From Hufsiella arboris (GTDB lineage Bacteria > Bacteroidota > Bacteroidia > Sphingobacteriales > Sphingobacteriaceae), in contig NZ_WVHT01000003.1 of the NCBI RefSeq assembly GCF_009834875.1, forward strand, positions 310,001-374,000: 64,000 nt of DNA, in the 5' to 3' direction. The notes beneath the pieces are model-generated. The model was not told the origin of the DNA and made no database searches. It was given only the letters and a program-made list of their open reading frames with translations. Position numbers and translations under genes: made by a program. Position 1 is the stretch's first letter. Each line of letters begins with the position of its first letter. Shown here piece after piece: positions 45,257 through 55,500 of the stretch.

Positions 45257-48200
45257 TTAAAAGCCATAACGCAGGCCGAGCTGCACTTGATAAGGATTTC
45301 CGCTCAACGATGACACACCGGCATTGGTATTTACCGCGTATTTGTAATTATTGGTTGCCGGGTCGAATCCCTTGATCGTGTAGATGCTGGTCGCGCCGAG
45401 GTTATGGTTAACGCCCCATGATTTATTAAGCAGGTTGGCAACGTTAAAAAGGTCTGCCGAAATCTCTACGTACTGCTTTTTGTAAGTATGTACTTTTTTC
45501 ATCAAGCGAAGATCGAATACACCGTAAAAAGGATTCTCACCCCCGTTCCGTTCGGCGATTTTTCCATAGCTTCTGCGGATGTAATCTTTCATACCCTTTT
45601 CAACGTTTTCGTTGTTCAGAATTGCATTGATACCATCTTTTAAGTATTGCGGTGTCGATGCACTGTTTGGATCATAGACGTAAGCTAAATCATTAGTTGC
45701 TACAAAATCCCCGTTCATATTGCCATTTACAAAAAGCGAATAGCGTGTGCCGCTGATTCCGGAAAAGCGCAAGCCCGCACTGATTCCCCAAAAGGTTGGC
45801 GCCGTTCCATACACAACGATCTTATTTTTGAATTGATTATCCGAGTAGGATAAGCCGCCAAGATTACGCGGATCATCTTTGACATACTGAACCAATGTAG
45901 CTGTATTGGCTACGTTACCATTGTACGAGGTATTATCTTTTGATTGATTCAAAGTATAGGAAACCGCTATTTCGCCATCTTTATAGTAACGGTAATCTCC
46001 ATCGATCACAAAAGCCATCTGATTTACTTTCCCGCTGCTTTCCAGTTGCAGAACACGCCCAACTTCCGTGGTTTTACGACCTTTTGTCCAGTCGGCAGAA
46101 CCATTGCTTGTATTAATCGTCGAAGCAGGAACGTAAACGCCGCGATTGTCTTCAGCAGCGATACGGAAATAAGGTTCATCCACCATATTCCTGTCCAGGT
46201 AGGTATAATTGTTACGGCCTAAAGTCAGGTATCCATTAACACTCATCCGGAAATTCGGTGTAAAGAAATGAGAGTACGAGGCATTGGCTTTATAAACTGT
46301 GGGCACTTTCGCGTCCTTTCCGTTCATGTTAATAGTAGCCATTTTCGGAATCTCCTGGTTGTTGATCAGGTCGATGCCGGGAGCCGTCGAAGGATCCTGC
46401 CTGTAGGAAGGAAAGTTTGGAGCCGGAACAAGGTTACCGGTCACATCTACACTCAGAATGTGCGAACCATCGAACAACATGTTGTTGATCATCGAATATG
46501 GGTTCAGCGCTGACCCAAGAATTCCACCACCAACACGTATGATGTCCTTTCCGTTTTGTTTCAGATCCCATGTTGCCTGAATGCGGGGCTGAACCTGTAA
46601 AGTAGCGAGTTTATTGGAAGTATTCAGGCCGAGCGTGCGATTGACAGCTTCGTTAAAGTTAGCCTGATCGAGGTAATCGGTGTAATCCACACGGACGCCG
46701 GCTGTAACATCGAAACCCGGAAACAATGCCGTTTGAACCTGCCCGTAAACGTTTGGTGCTAGGATATTGAATTTAATATTCCAATCATTCGTCAAATAGA
46801 TATCTCTCGCAAAGCGATATGCCGAAAGATTGTTGAAATTTTCAAGGCCCGTGAAGTAGTAACGACCGTTGGTTTCACTTCCGTAGATTGAATTCTGGTT
46901 TGTGAATGTCAATCCCCCACCAAAGGTGAAATTATACTTTCCGGTGTTCCAGTAAACATTATCCGTTAACTGGATAACGTTGTTGTTGAAATAGTCATTT
47001 CCGTATCGCTGTCCGCCGAGTTGAATTGCGGTTGTATAAGTGCTGCCGTCTGCCGCTGTTGAAGAAATATTCTGAACAATAGCTCTTGGAATGTTGCTGG
47101 CAGGAAGCTGGTCGTTTGCGAAAAGTTTATTGTATTCCCAATAATGCTGAAGTTTTAATTCATTTGTGAGATTTGAATTGATCGATGTACGAAGCGAAGC
47201 AAGAACACTGTTGTTCATACTTTTCCGGCTGCTGTACACTTCGTAGATATTAATTGCGGTATTGTCTCCATCCGACTGGTTGTCCATATCGTAGATAAAA
47301 TTATCACGAATGGTCAACAAGCTTTTTTGTCCTAACTGCCAGTCGATACGTGCAAACCCGGCATGGGTATTTTTAAACCGGTCAAACTGGCCTACCTGCG
47401 GTGAACTGGCAACGCCGTATTTACCACGTGCAATTGCGAGATAATTATCCAGCGTAGACTGTGTTACGTTATAACGCTTTTCGTCAGCCGGAGATTGAAT
47501 GTTGGCAATATACAACGGACGCGAATCGGCCTGGTGATCCCAGGCAATGAAGAAGTGCGCTTTATCTTTGATGATCGGCCCGCCGAGCGAGAATCCGTAC
47601 TGGTAAGTTGAGAATTGCTGATTACGCTTCTGTCCGTTCAATCCATATGGACTCGAAAGCCAGTTTGTACGCATATATGTAAAGGCGCTTCCCGACAGTG
47701 TGTTTGTTCCCGACCGGGTAACAGTACTTACCGTTCCGCCACCTGCATTTCCATAAGTAACATCGTACTGGTTGGTTACTACCTGGAACTCGCGAACTGC
47801 TTCCATGGAGATGGAGTATGCGCCCGTAGGCAAACCGCCGGATATCGTTCCGCGAGCGGCCATGCCATCAATGGTGTAGTTCGTCGCCGAAGCCAACTGA
47901 CCGGAAAGGCTTTGGCCCGCGCTCAGCGGTGAAAGGTCCGTAAGCGAGTTAAAGTTCCGGCCGTTAACCGGAAGCTTGGCAATATCCTTTGCCGTGATCG
48001 CGGTTGAGGCGCCAATGTTCTCAACCTTATTACGCAGCGATCCAGCGGAAACCACAACGGCCTGAAGTTCCTGCGTCCGCTCCTGCATTTTGAAACTTAC
48101 CTGCAAAAGTTCGCCCTGGTTTAAGGCAAATCCGGTTTGCTTCTGGCTGGCCATCCCAACCATGTCGATGGTCACCGAGTAAGGTGATCCAAGCGGTAAT

Positions 48201-48430
48201 TCCTTTAAAAGGAATTCACCTTTTTCATTTGTAACTCCTTTGGCAACGAAACCCGTAGATTCGTTTTTGACAGTTACCGAGGCACGGCTTAAAGCTGCAC
48301 CATCCGGACCTGTTACTTTACCTGTAACGCCGGCCAGGTTGGCCTGCCCCAGGCATTGGATCGCAATGAAGCACATTACCGTGCTCAGGATGCTTAATTT
48401 CTTTAAAAGATTACCCTTGTTGACTAACAT
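45257..48430 (-). CDS. Oar-like TonB-dependent receptor
   Basis: The 1057-residue protein has a signal peptide (LSILSTVMCFIAIQCLGQ) and a carboxypeptidase-regulatory-like domain (LAGVTGKVTGPDGAALSRAS, KGEFLLKELPLGSPYSVTI). An Oar-type plug follows (IGASTAITAKDIAKLPVNGR, NFNSLTDLSPL, YTIDGMAARGTISGGLPTGA, VREFQVVTNQYDVTYGNAGG) and a large barrel ending VQLGLRYGF. It lacks the SusC box and has no SusD partner, so it is not a SusCD porter. Oar-like receptors import or export poorly defined ligands; some have been linked to outer-membrane or protease export functions. It is followed by the phosphodiesterase after 18 nt, suggesting uptake of that enzyme's product. Confidence 0.92.
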   Translation of the reverse strand: MLVNKGNLLKKLSILSTVMCFIAIQCLGQANLAGVTGKVTGPDGAALSRASVTVKNESTGFVAKGVTNEKGEFLLKELPLGSPYSVTIDMVGMASQKQTGFALNQGELLQVSFKMQERTQELQAVVVSAGSLRNKVENIGASTAITAKDIAKLPVNGRNFNSLTDLSPLSAGQSLSGQLASATNYTIDGMAARGTISGGLPTGAYSISMEAVREFQVVTNQYDVTYGNAGGGTVSTVTRSGTNTLSGSAFTYMRTNWLSSPYGLNGQKRNQQFSTYQYGFSLGGPIIKDKAHFFIAWDHQADSRPLYIANIQSPADEKRYNVTQSTLDNYLAIARGKYGVASSPQVGQFDRFKNTHAGFARIDWQLGQKSLLTIRDNFIYDMDNQSDGDNTAINIYEVYSSRKSMNNSVLASLRTSINSNLTNELKLQHYWEYNKLFANDQLPASNIPRAIVQNISSTAADGSTYTTAIQLGGQRYGNDYFNNNVIQLTDNVYWNTGKYNFTFGGGLTFTNQNSIYGSETNGRYYFTGLENFNNLSAYRFARDIYLTNDWNIKFNILAPNVYGQVQTALFPGFDVTAGVRVDYTDYLDQANFNEAVNRTLGLNTSNKLATLQVQPRIQATWDLKQNGKDIIRVGGGILGSALNPYSMINNMLFDGSHILSVDVTGNLVPAPNFPSYRQDPSTAPGIDLINNQEIPKMATINMNGKDAKVPTVYKANASYSHFFTPNFRMSVNGYLTLGRNNYTYLDRNMVDEPYFRIAAEDNRGVYVPASTINTSNGSADWTKGRKTTEVGRVLQLESSGKVNQMAFVIDGDYRYYKDGEIAVSYTLNQSKDNTSYNGNVANTATLVQYVKDDPRNLGGLSYSDNQFKNKIVVYGTAPTFWGISAGLRFSGISGTRYSLFVNGNMNGDFVATNDLAYVYDPNSASTPQYLKDGINAILNNENVEKGMKDYIRRSYGKIAERNGGENPFYGVFDLRLMKKVHTYKKQYVEISADLFNVANLLNKSWGVNHNLGATSIYTIKGFDPATNNYKYAVNTNAGVSSLSGNPYQVQLGLRYGF

Positions 48431-48571
48431 TTTGACTGCAGTTTGATTGCAGGCAAAAGTGAAGGAGGCATGTTATCGTGCCTTTAAATCCGTGTTAACA
48501 TTTGAGCTGTGCAGGGTTATATTTTCATTAAGGAGGTATTAAATTAAGTGTTCCGATCTTATTGTTCAATT

Positions 48572-49534
48572 CTATTTCACCGGCAGATTGAATACAACGG
48601 ATAAATCGTGACTGCCTTTGCCAACGCCAGTAGGACGCCCGGTGTTAAAACTGTAGCAATAACCGAATTTCAAACTGTTCGTTTTGCTCACGTTATATTG
48701 AATAAGCGGACGAATAATTGACTGTGTCGAATGATCGTCGCTTGTATTGGTACTTTTCAAATCAATAATATCCTGCCTGAAAGCGATGCCAAAAGTTATC
48801 GTCTTTGCCATTTCGAGCATTGCATTCAGCTCGAAGGCGGTATTACCACCGAATGTTTTTATAAAAAGAAAAGACGGCTGAAACCCGAAGCCATTTGAAT
48901 ATTCAAGGTTGGCTCCCAGCAGAGCGTACATATTTATTTTCCGAAACATTGGGGGAACCTGGTATTGATAATCCTCTTTATTGCTGTACACCGATATCAG
49001 GTTGTCAAATGATAACCCCCCGTAAAACTTCGAAGAGTACTCTAACCTGATACCCGCTCTTGCATCGAGTTTAGAGCTGTAAACATTGTTCATTGCTGCC
49101 GGATCATTTTCCGTAACGGTTTGTAACTGCACCATCGAAATATCGAATTGCTGAAAACCAATTCCCACGCCTGACGACATTTTAAGATCAGACGAAAGAT
49201 CTACGTGATATGCATAATTAGCATAAGCAACGGTATAACTGTCATTACCGAACCGGCTGCGCGTAAGATTAAGGCCCCAGCCTGATTTATTATTGGCGAA
49301 CAAACCGTCCACATCAGTCGAAATCGTATATGAATTCGATGCCTGCCCGGATTCATTCATTTGGTAATAGGCATTCGCGTTTAAGCGGCCGTCCGTTCCC
49401 ACAAACGATGGGTTGACATAAACCTTGCTAAAAATGTACTGCCCCCCAAGAAGATCAGCCTGGGCAAAACTCTTGCCGGATAGCAACAAACACATCACGG
49501 TGCCCGCCGCAGTTAATTTTAATAATCTTTTCAT
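48572..49534 (-). CDS. PorP/SprF family type IX secretion outer-membrane protein
   Basis: PorP/SprF proteins are beta-barrel outer-membrane partners that secure secretion or surface attachment of specific T9SS substrates. The 320-residue protein has a signal peptide (LTAAGTVMCLLLSGKSFAQ) and the family opening ADLLGGQYIFSKVYVNPSFV, with GTDGRLNANAYYQMNESG and barrel strands to the end (SHDLSVVFNLPVK). The ATG at 49534 is preferred; the codon before it is GTG. It starts 3 nt after the stop of the 2321-residue giant protein. The pair is thus co-translated, like the SprB-SprF pair of flavobacteria, and its cargo is probably that giant. Confidence 0.9.
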   Translation of the reverse strand: MKRLLKLTAAGTVMCLLLSGKSFAQADLLGGQYIFSKVYVNPSFVGTDGRLNANAYYQMNESGQASNSYTISTDVDGLFANNKSGWGLNLTRSRFGNDSYTVAYANYAYHVDLSSDLKMSSGVGIGFQQFDISMVQLQTVTENDPAAMNNVYSSKLDARAGIRLEYSSKFYGGLSFDNLISVYSNKEDYQYQVPPMFRKINMYALLGANLEYSNGFGFQPSFLFIKTFGGNTAFELNAMLEMAKTITFGIAFRQDIIDLKSTNTSDDHSTQSIIRPLIQYNVSKTNSLKFGYCYSFNTGRPTGVGKGSHDLSVVFNLPVK

Positions 49535-49537
49535 CAC

Positions 49538-52500
49538 TTAGTATGCGATTGTTATGTAACCCTTAAATACATGTTCTACACCATCGCTGCCGGTTGCCCG
49601 CAGGATATATCCGTACGAGCCCATCGGCAGGTGATCGCCTGACCAGTCGTTCTGGTAGTTAACCTTGTAATAAACTTTGTTGTAACTTTTATTATAGATT
49701 ACCAGCACATTCGATTTGTAGTAATCGTTCAGACCACCGATCACGAATTGGTCATTGATGCCATCGCCGTTTGGTGTGAATAAACCCGGAATAAATAGCT
49801 TTGAGGCCAGGTCGGCGCGCTTATCCAGTACCGATATCTGAACAGGAATTAAGGAATTATTTGCCAGGGATGGATCATTGTTTGAACTCACCATGCCCCT
49901 GCCTAATTGAAAAATACCGACTTTATTACTCCTCAACCTGACTGTAATGGCTTGTTCAATAGCGGGATTCATGGAAGCAAGCGTGTAGGAAAACGACCGG
50001 TTCGTGGGTTCGAAAACCAGACCGGTTTGATCCGATGACACATAGTCGAAAGCCGTAGTTAAAGTATCGGCGAACCGGACATTCAGCGCCACATCCGGAC
50101 CGTTATTTTTAAGTTTATAAGTAAAGGCCACGGTATCGCCTAAATTGATCTGGTCACGGCTTACTGAAGCAGTAACCTGTACATCAGCCCTACCGTCCAC
50201 ATAGAAGATCCGTGGCTGTTCAACCGTTCCATCGATCTTATCCTGCTGCTGAACTATTTCCGAACTGATATGATCCGGAGTGCCGGGACCCATTATCTTG
50301 TTCCCGGATTTTACACCAGCGATAATTTGATGCTTTCCTGCCTGCCCTGAGGCGATAGTAATTGGAAACACCTTATTTTGTTGTTTGTCGAATATCTTCA
50401 CCTCAACATTCTTTCCATCCTGATCGTCATTACCATAAACCGGAATAAAGGCGATCGCTTGTCCATCTGTCATTTTTGTAAGCTGTGCCACAGAAACAAC
50501 CTGGCCTTCGATATAAACCCTTATTTCGTATCTCGACGGGTCGTTCACCTGGTTGCCATCCTGCACAATTACCGCGGTGACTGACATGTTATTTTTAAAG
50601 TCTATCGTGTTAACCTTTACATTCGGATCTGTAGTGCTGCTTACCGAAGTTTGAGGATTGTTCACCTCGACCGGCGTTCCTGCAACAGGATTTGTTAGCG
50701 CCTGGATGAAATCACTTTCGCTTTCTTTGTCAGCCGGAGCAAAAGCCGGAACCGTTATTCCGTTGTTACTTAAAAATCTGTAGCCTTTACCCGGACGCAG
50801 GTATTTCAGGCTTCCCGACCAGCTTTGCGTTGATGCGTTGTATTGAGAGAATTCTTCCTGGCTCATCACGACATCTTTATCGGCCGGTTTAAAGTTTTTG
50901 AAGTAGCTTTTCACATCGATGTTCATGCTCATCGGGTAACCCATCCAATTCCAGCCTTTATTGAGCTGAACCAGGACCTGCTGTTGCTGTGGCTGTCCCA
51001 ATACCCGAAGAGTATCGTCATGGGCCACGCTGATCATATAACTGGAGATCAGACTGATGCTGTCTAAATTTCCTACCCAACCCATTTTCTGTGAATACTG
51101 GCTATAAGCGTTGTTTCTCAGCGTTTTAATTACATCTCCGGGAGTAGATTTAAGCGATTTCAATACATTCTTTACAGACATATCCGGGTTCTTTGAATTG
51201 AGCGATACCCAGTTCCAGCCTTTTTTGAGGATGATGCTTTGGATCACTCCTTCCGCGTGGGCAATGTATGGATTGGTAACGTCGCCGACTATGCCTCCGG
51301 AGATAAAATCAAGCCTTTCTTTTGATTGATATTCAACACCGGGATAAGCGTCCCACAAACGGAAAGTCAGTTGCTCGACATTTGGATTGTTTGAATAAGC
51401 CGTTACGTAAGCGACATATTTTTGCTGCGTTTCATCAAATTCAACCTGCGCCACGCCACGGCATTGTTCGCCCACAAACACAGCGATCTTATCGCGTGAA
51501 TCTTTTGAAATAAGCGTATCCGTTTCGTTCCGGCTGAATTGGGAAGTGATATTCATCGAATAGCGAAAGTTCGCCGGGTTAACTTTCCAATCAGGCGGAG
51601 TGCGCAGTACGCTCACTTCAACATATAGGTTTTGCGGTTTATTATTTACCATAGCAACCACTGTGTCCGTGTAGATTGCAGTGTTAAGGCTCCTGTCAAT
51701 TGAAAAGTCAATATTCACCTCGCCAAACGGCAGCACTTTCCCGCTCTTTACGGTCGGCTTCAGCCATTGCGGATATTTAACCAGCGAAAACGATTGATTT
51801 AGCGCCGTTTTGTTTTTGATCTTCGCGCTGAATGATCCGCCCACATTTTCGATCGAATTGATCGCAACATTTGCCGGATCCCAATAAACCGGGCTACGGT
51901 TCACTACGAAAGACCAATTGATTGTGTCAGTTATCAGGTTGCCGGTATTATCCCGAAGATTCTGAAGACTGGCCACAAGTTCCACGTTTTCATAATCATT
52001 GATCAGCGTTTCAGGCACGGTACGGATCTCGATATTTTTTCCGTTGCAAATCAAGGTCGCCGGGATTTCCTTGCCGTTATCTTTGCGTGTCAGTTTTGCC
52101 AGTACGGGATTTACTTTATCATCGCAGGAAAGGTCCTTGTTAAACACGACACCGATATAATCTCCAATTCGTAAAATGCCGTCTTTCGGACTTGGAAGAC
52201 CGAAAGCCACTGCTGAAACCCGATCAATTTTGCCGCGGTAGACGGGTGAATAATTCACATCCACGCCAGCACAAACTGCAACCGCTCTCAGTTCATATTC
52301 ACCGTCATCAAGGCCTTTCACATTGAATGTATAGTTATAATACTTTTCATTGAGCTGACTTTTTGGAACGGTTACAACAGTTTGCCATTGAGAATTCAGA
52401 AAGAGTGTATTTAATTTCCTGTATTCAAGGCTTACAGTAGTTAGAGGAGATCCGGCAGAGGCATCGTATTTGCTGAAAGCAACGTACAATTCGTCATTGT

Positions 52501-55500
52501 TCGATTGATTTACAAGCCAGTTGTTTCCGGGACGGAACAGATCTACTTCGCTGCATTTATTCTGGAAATATGCGTTTATACTCACCCGCGGATGGGTTTC
52601 AACACCACCGCTACCTTCGATCACGTCATCCAGCGTGTTATCGCAGGTTGAAAACATCACCAAAGAAAGATTTTCATAAACGCTCGACGAAGGTCCGCGA
52701 AAAACTTCTACCGGCAGATTGTACGATTTTCCTGTCGGGATGGTGAACGTTGCTTGCCCGTTTACCGCGTCCTGGCCGGCAACCAGCACGCGGGCGCCGT
52801 TCGGATTGCTCAACGGATCGAGTTTAACTGCATACTCAACTGTTTCGTCACTTTCACTACGGTTTGCAATCGTAATACTGAACTTTGCAGATTGATCGGC
52901 GGGAACATTCCGCTGTTCATTTGTACCGTTTATGGTTACGGCCGGCAGGTGGCGATATTGGGTATAATCTTCATGCGGACAGCTTGATGAGCCAGTCACC
53001 GTTTTGAAGATCGGGGTTCCGTAGCGGCGGTCTTCAAACAATCCGACAGAAAAGAAATCGCCAAGGTCATTATCCTCCATATGGTAGGAAACCGTTTTGG
53101 TATTTTGTGTAGATGACCCGGAACCTTTTGTATCCAGCATCCGGACAGTCATCAGTGCACCGGCTTCAAGCGAGTTGAAATCGCCTGCGTGAATGCCAAG
53201 GCCGATCTTTGCCTCGGTGTTCACGTACACTGAAAATTCTGTCGACGTTTCTGTGAGCGTGTCAATGGTTAAAGTGTTATCATACAAAGCGCCGGCGCTG
53301 AATGAAATATTGCCACCCACAACGCCTTTGATCTGATCCGGCAACGTTCGCACCGTCGGGTTCTTCCGGGCTTTGTCATTATCATCCAGCGCTTTGTTCC
53401 ATGCTTCAAGGTTCGCCTGGTTTTCGAGCATTTCTTTATTCAACTGAACAAGGGTGGCATCTGTGATACTTGTTGAACCGTTCTTCTTTTGAAGTTGCGC
53501 ATCGTTAAACTTACTTTTTGACAAACCGAGTATCGTTTGCAGTTGAGGAATGAGTGTATGTTTAATATGGTATTCGGTATATAGATAAGTGGAATTGAAG
53601 CCAGTGTAATCCGCAGCGAAGGAGGTATCGCGATCCATGTCTTTTTTAGCCGGATTGTATTTTAATACATCTGTAAGAGCATACTCCATATTCAGCGATG
53701 CTCCAACATACAGGTCGCCGTCTTCACCCACCAAAGTTTCTTCTCCGGAGGTTGAAAAATCCTCGTTAAACGTAAAGGTGAAATTTGTTGTGCTTGATGA
53801 AGTATTGTCACGTCCGGCCTCGAGCTTTGCACCAACATAAACGTCCGCGCCGATCTTTCCGATGAAAGGCACATCCGTTCCTGCACCTACTTTTGCATCG
53901 ACATAAGCGCCGGCACCGCCGCCTACCTGGTATTGTGTGCTGACCGACGTAGCGAATGTTGTTCCTTTGCTGATCTTAGCAGACGAAAGGTCTCCGGGCG
54001 GATCATGAAGAATAAAGAATGGTATCTGGGGCGTTTTGGTAAGGAAAGTTGAATTGCGCGGACGCTCGCCTTCCACAACGACGATGATCTCTTTTGAAAC
54101 AGATTTATCGCCAACAACCGCAACAAGCTGAAGCTTCTTCTCATACGGCGACTCAAGAACAGGCTTGCCGATTTTCAATTGATACTTTACCAACCCGCCA
54201 ACGCCGATCTTTATCGCTTGTCTTTCGCCTCTATCCGACACCGCATCGTATACATACACGGTTCCGCTATCCAACGGACAATCGTATTGAATGCCTTTGT
54301 ACTCGTAATGCTCAAATAAACGAATATTCAGGATTGGGTTGTCGTTTTGCGCGGCCAGGTATTTCTTTTTCGGACCGAAATCCTTCAACTGAAAAACATC
54401 TGCGTCGTTCACATCGAGCTTAAGATCTTTGTGATAGATGAAAGCCAGCTCATGCGGCAACAACGCTTTAGATGTAGTAACCTTAGTTATCGTAGTGTCT
54501 TTTCCCGGAGCAATGGTGTCAATTCTACCAGAAGGAAGTGTAACCGTTTTTGGCGGTGTATGAATAGTTTCAGTTTTTGATGTACTCAGTGTCGTTGTAT
54601 CTCGTTGCGCCAGATTAACCTGCAGCGGGCCATAATTCTTTTTGAAATATTCCAGCTTATTGTCGTCAGGCCCGATGTTGGTGAAGATGCCGGTGATCTC
54701 CACCTCGAAATCCGTAGCGGGCAATACCAACGTCTTGATACCGTTGGTCGCGCCAGAAGGCGGATTATTTGTTTGTCCGTCCGCATAAATCGTGTAGCTT
54801 TTATTCAGGTTCGCAGCTGCTGAAGTACTCGGATTCCAGCCAGTTCTTTTACCACGGAGAGATACCAGAATATTATCTCCGATTGGTGCGTTACAACCAG
54901 CCTGGATTTTGATATTCAGCGTGTCAGTTTTGCGATCCTCAAAGTCAATTCCGTTTACAGCCGAATTCATGACGATCGACTTCACACTGTCGGCAGTACC
55001 GCCACCTTTAAAAATAATCGGATGGTTCTTAAATCTTGTCTTTACCAGGTAAGTGCCAGCATCATAAATTGTAACCGAGTATGATCCATCCGCTTTCGTT
55101 TTAATCCCCGAGCTTTTACCGTTCACAAAGATCTCCGCTCCTTCAACCGGCAATATAACCGGTACTTCTGCATTATTCGGATAGTAAACTTTTCCGCTGA
55201 TTGATAGTGCAGTGGTATCCGTAAAATCAACTGCCGACGCGGTTGCGCTGTTAATATCCAGCTTTCGTACCAGCTTATCGGGATTAAATTTATGATCCGA
55301 GTAAGATGGCGTCACCGTAAAGGAAGCTTCATTTGCTCCGAAATATATTTCTCTTAATTCGTAGTAACCTGCTGCATCTGTGGTTGTTGTATACGTCCTT
55401 AATATTCCTTCAACGGTGCCATTCGCTGTAACCGTTACCCCAGATACACCGGAATTTTGCTTGCTGCGGACGTTGCCCGAAATTTTACCAATGGCTTTTT

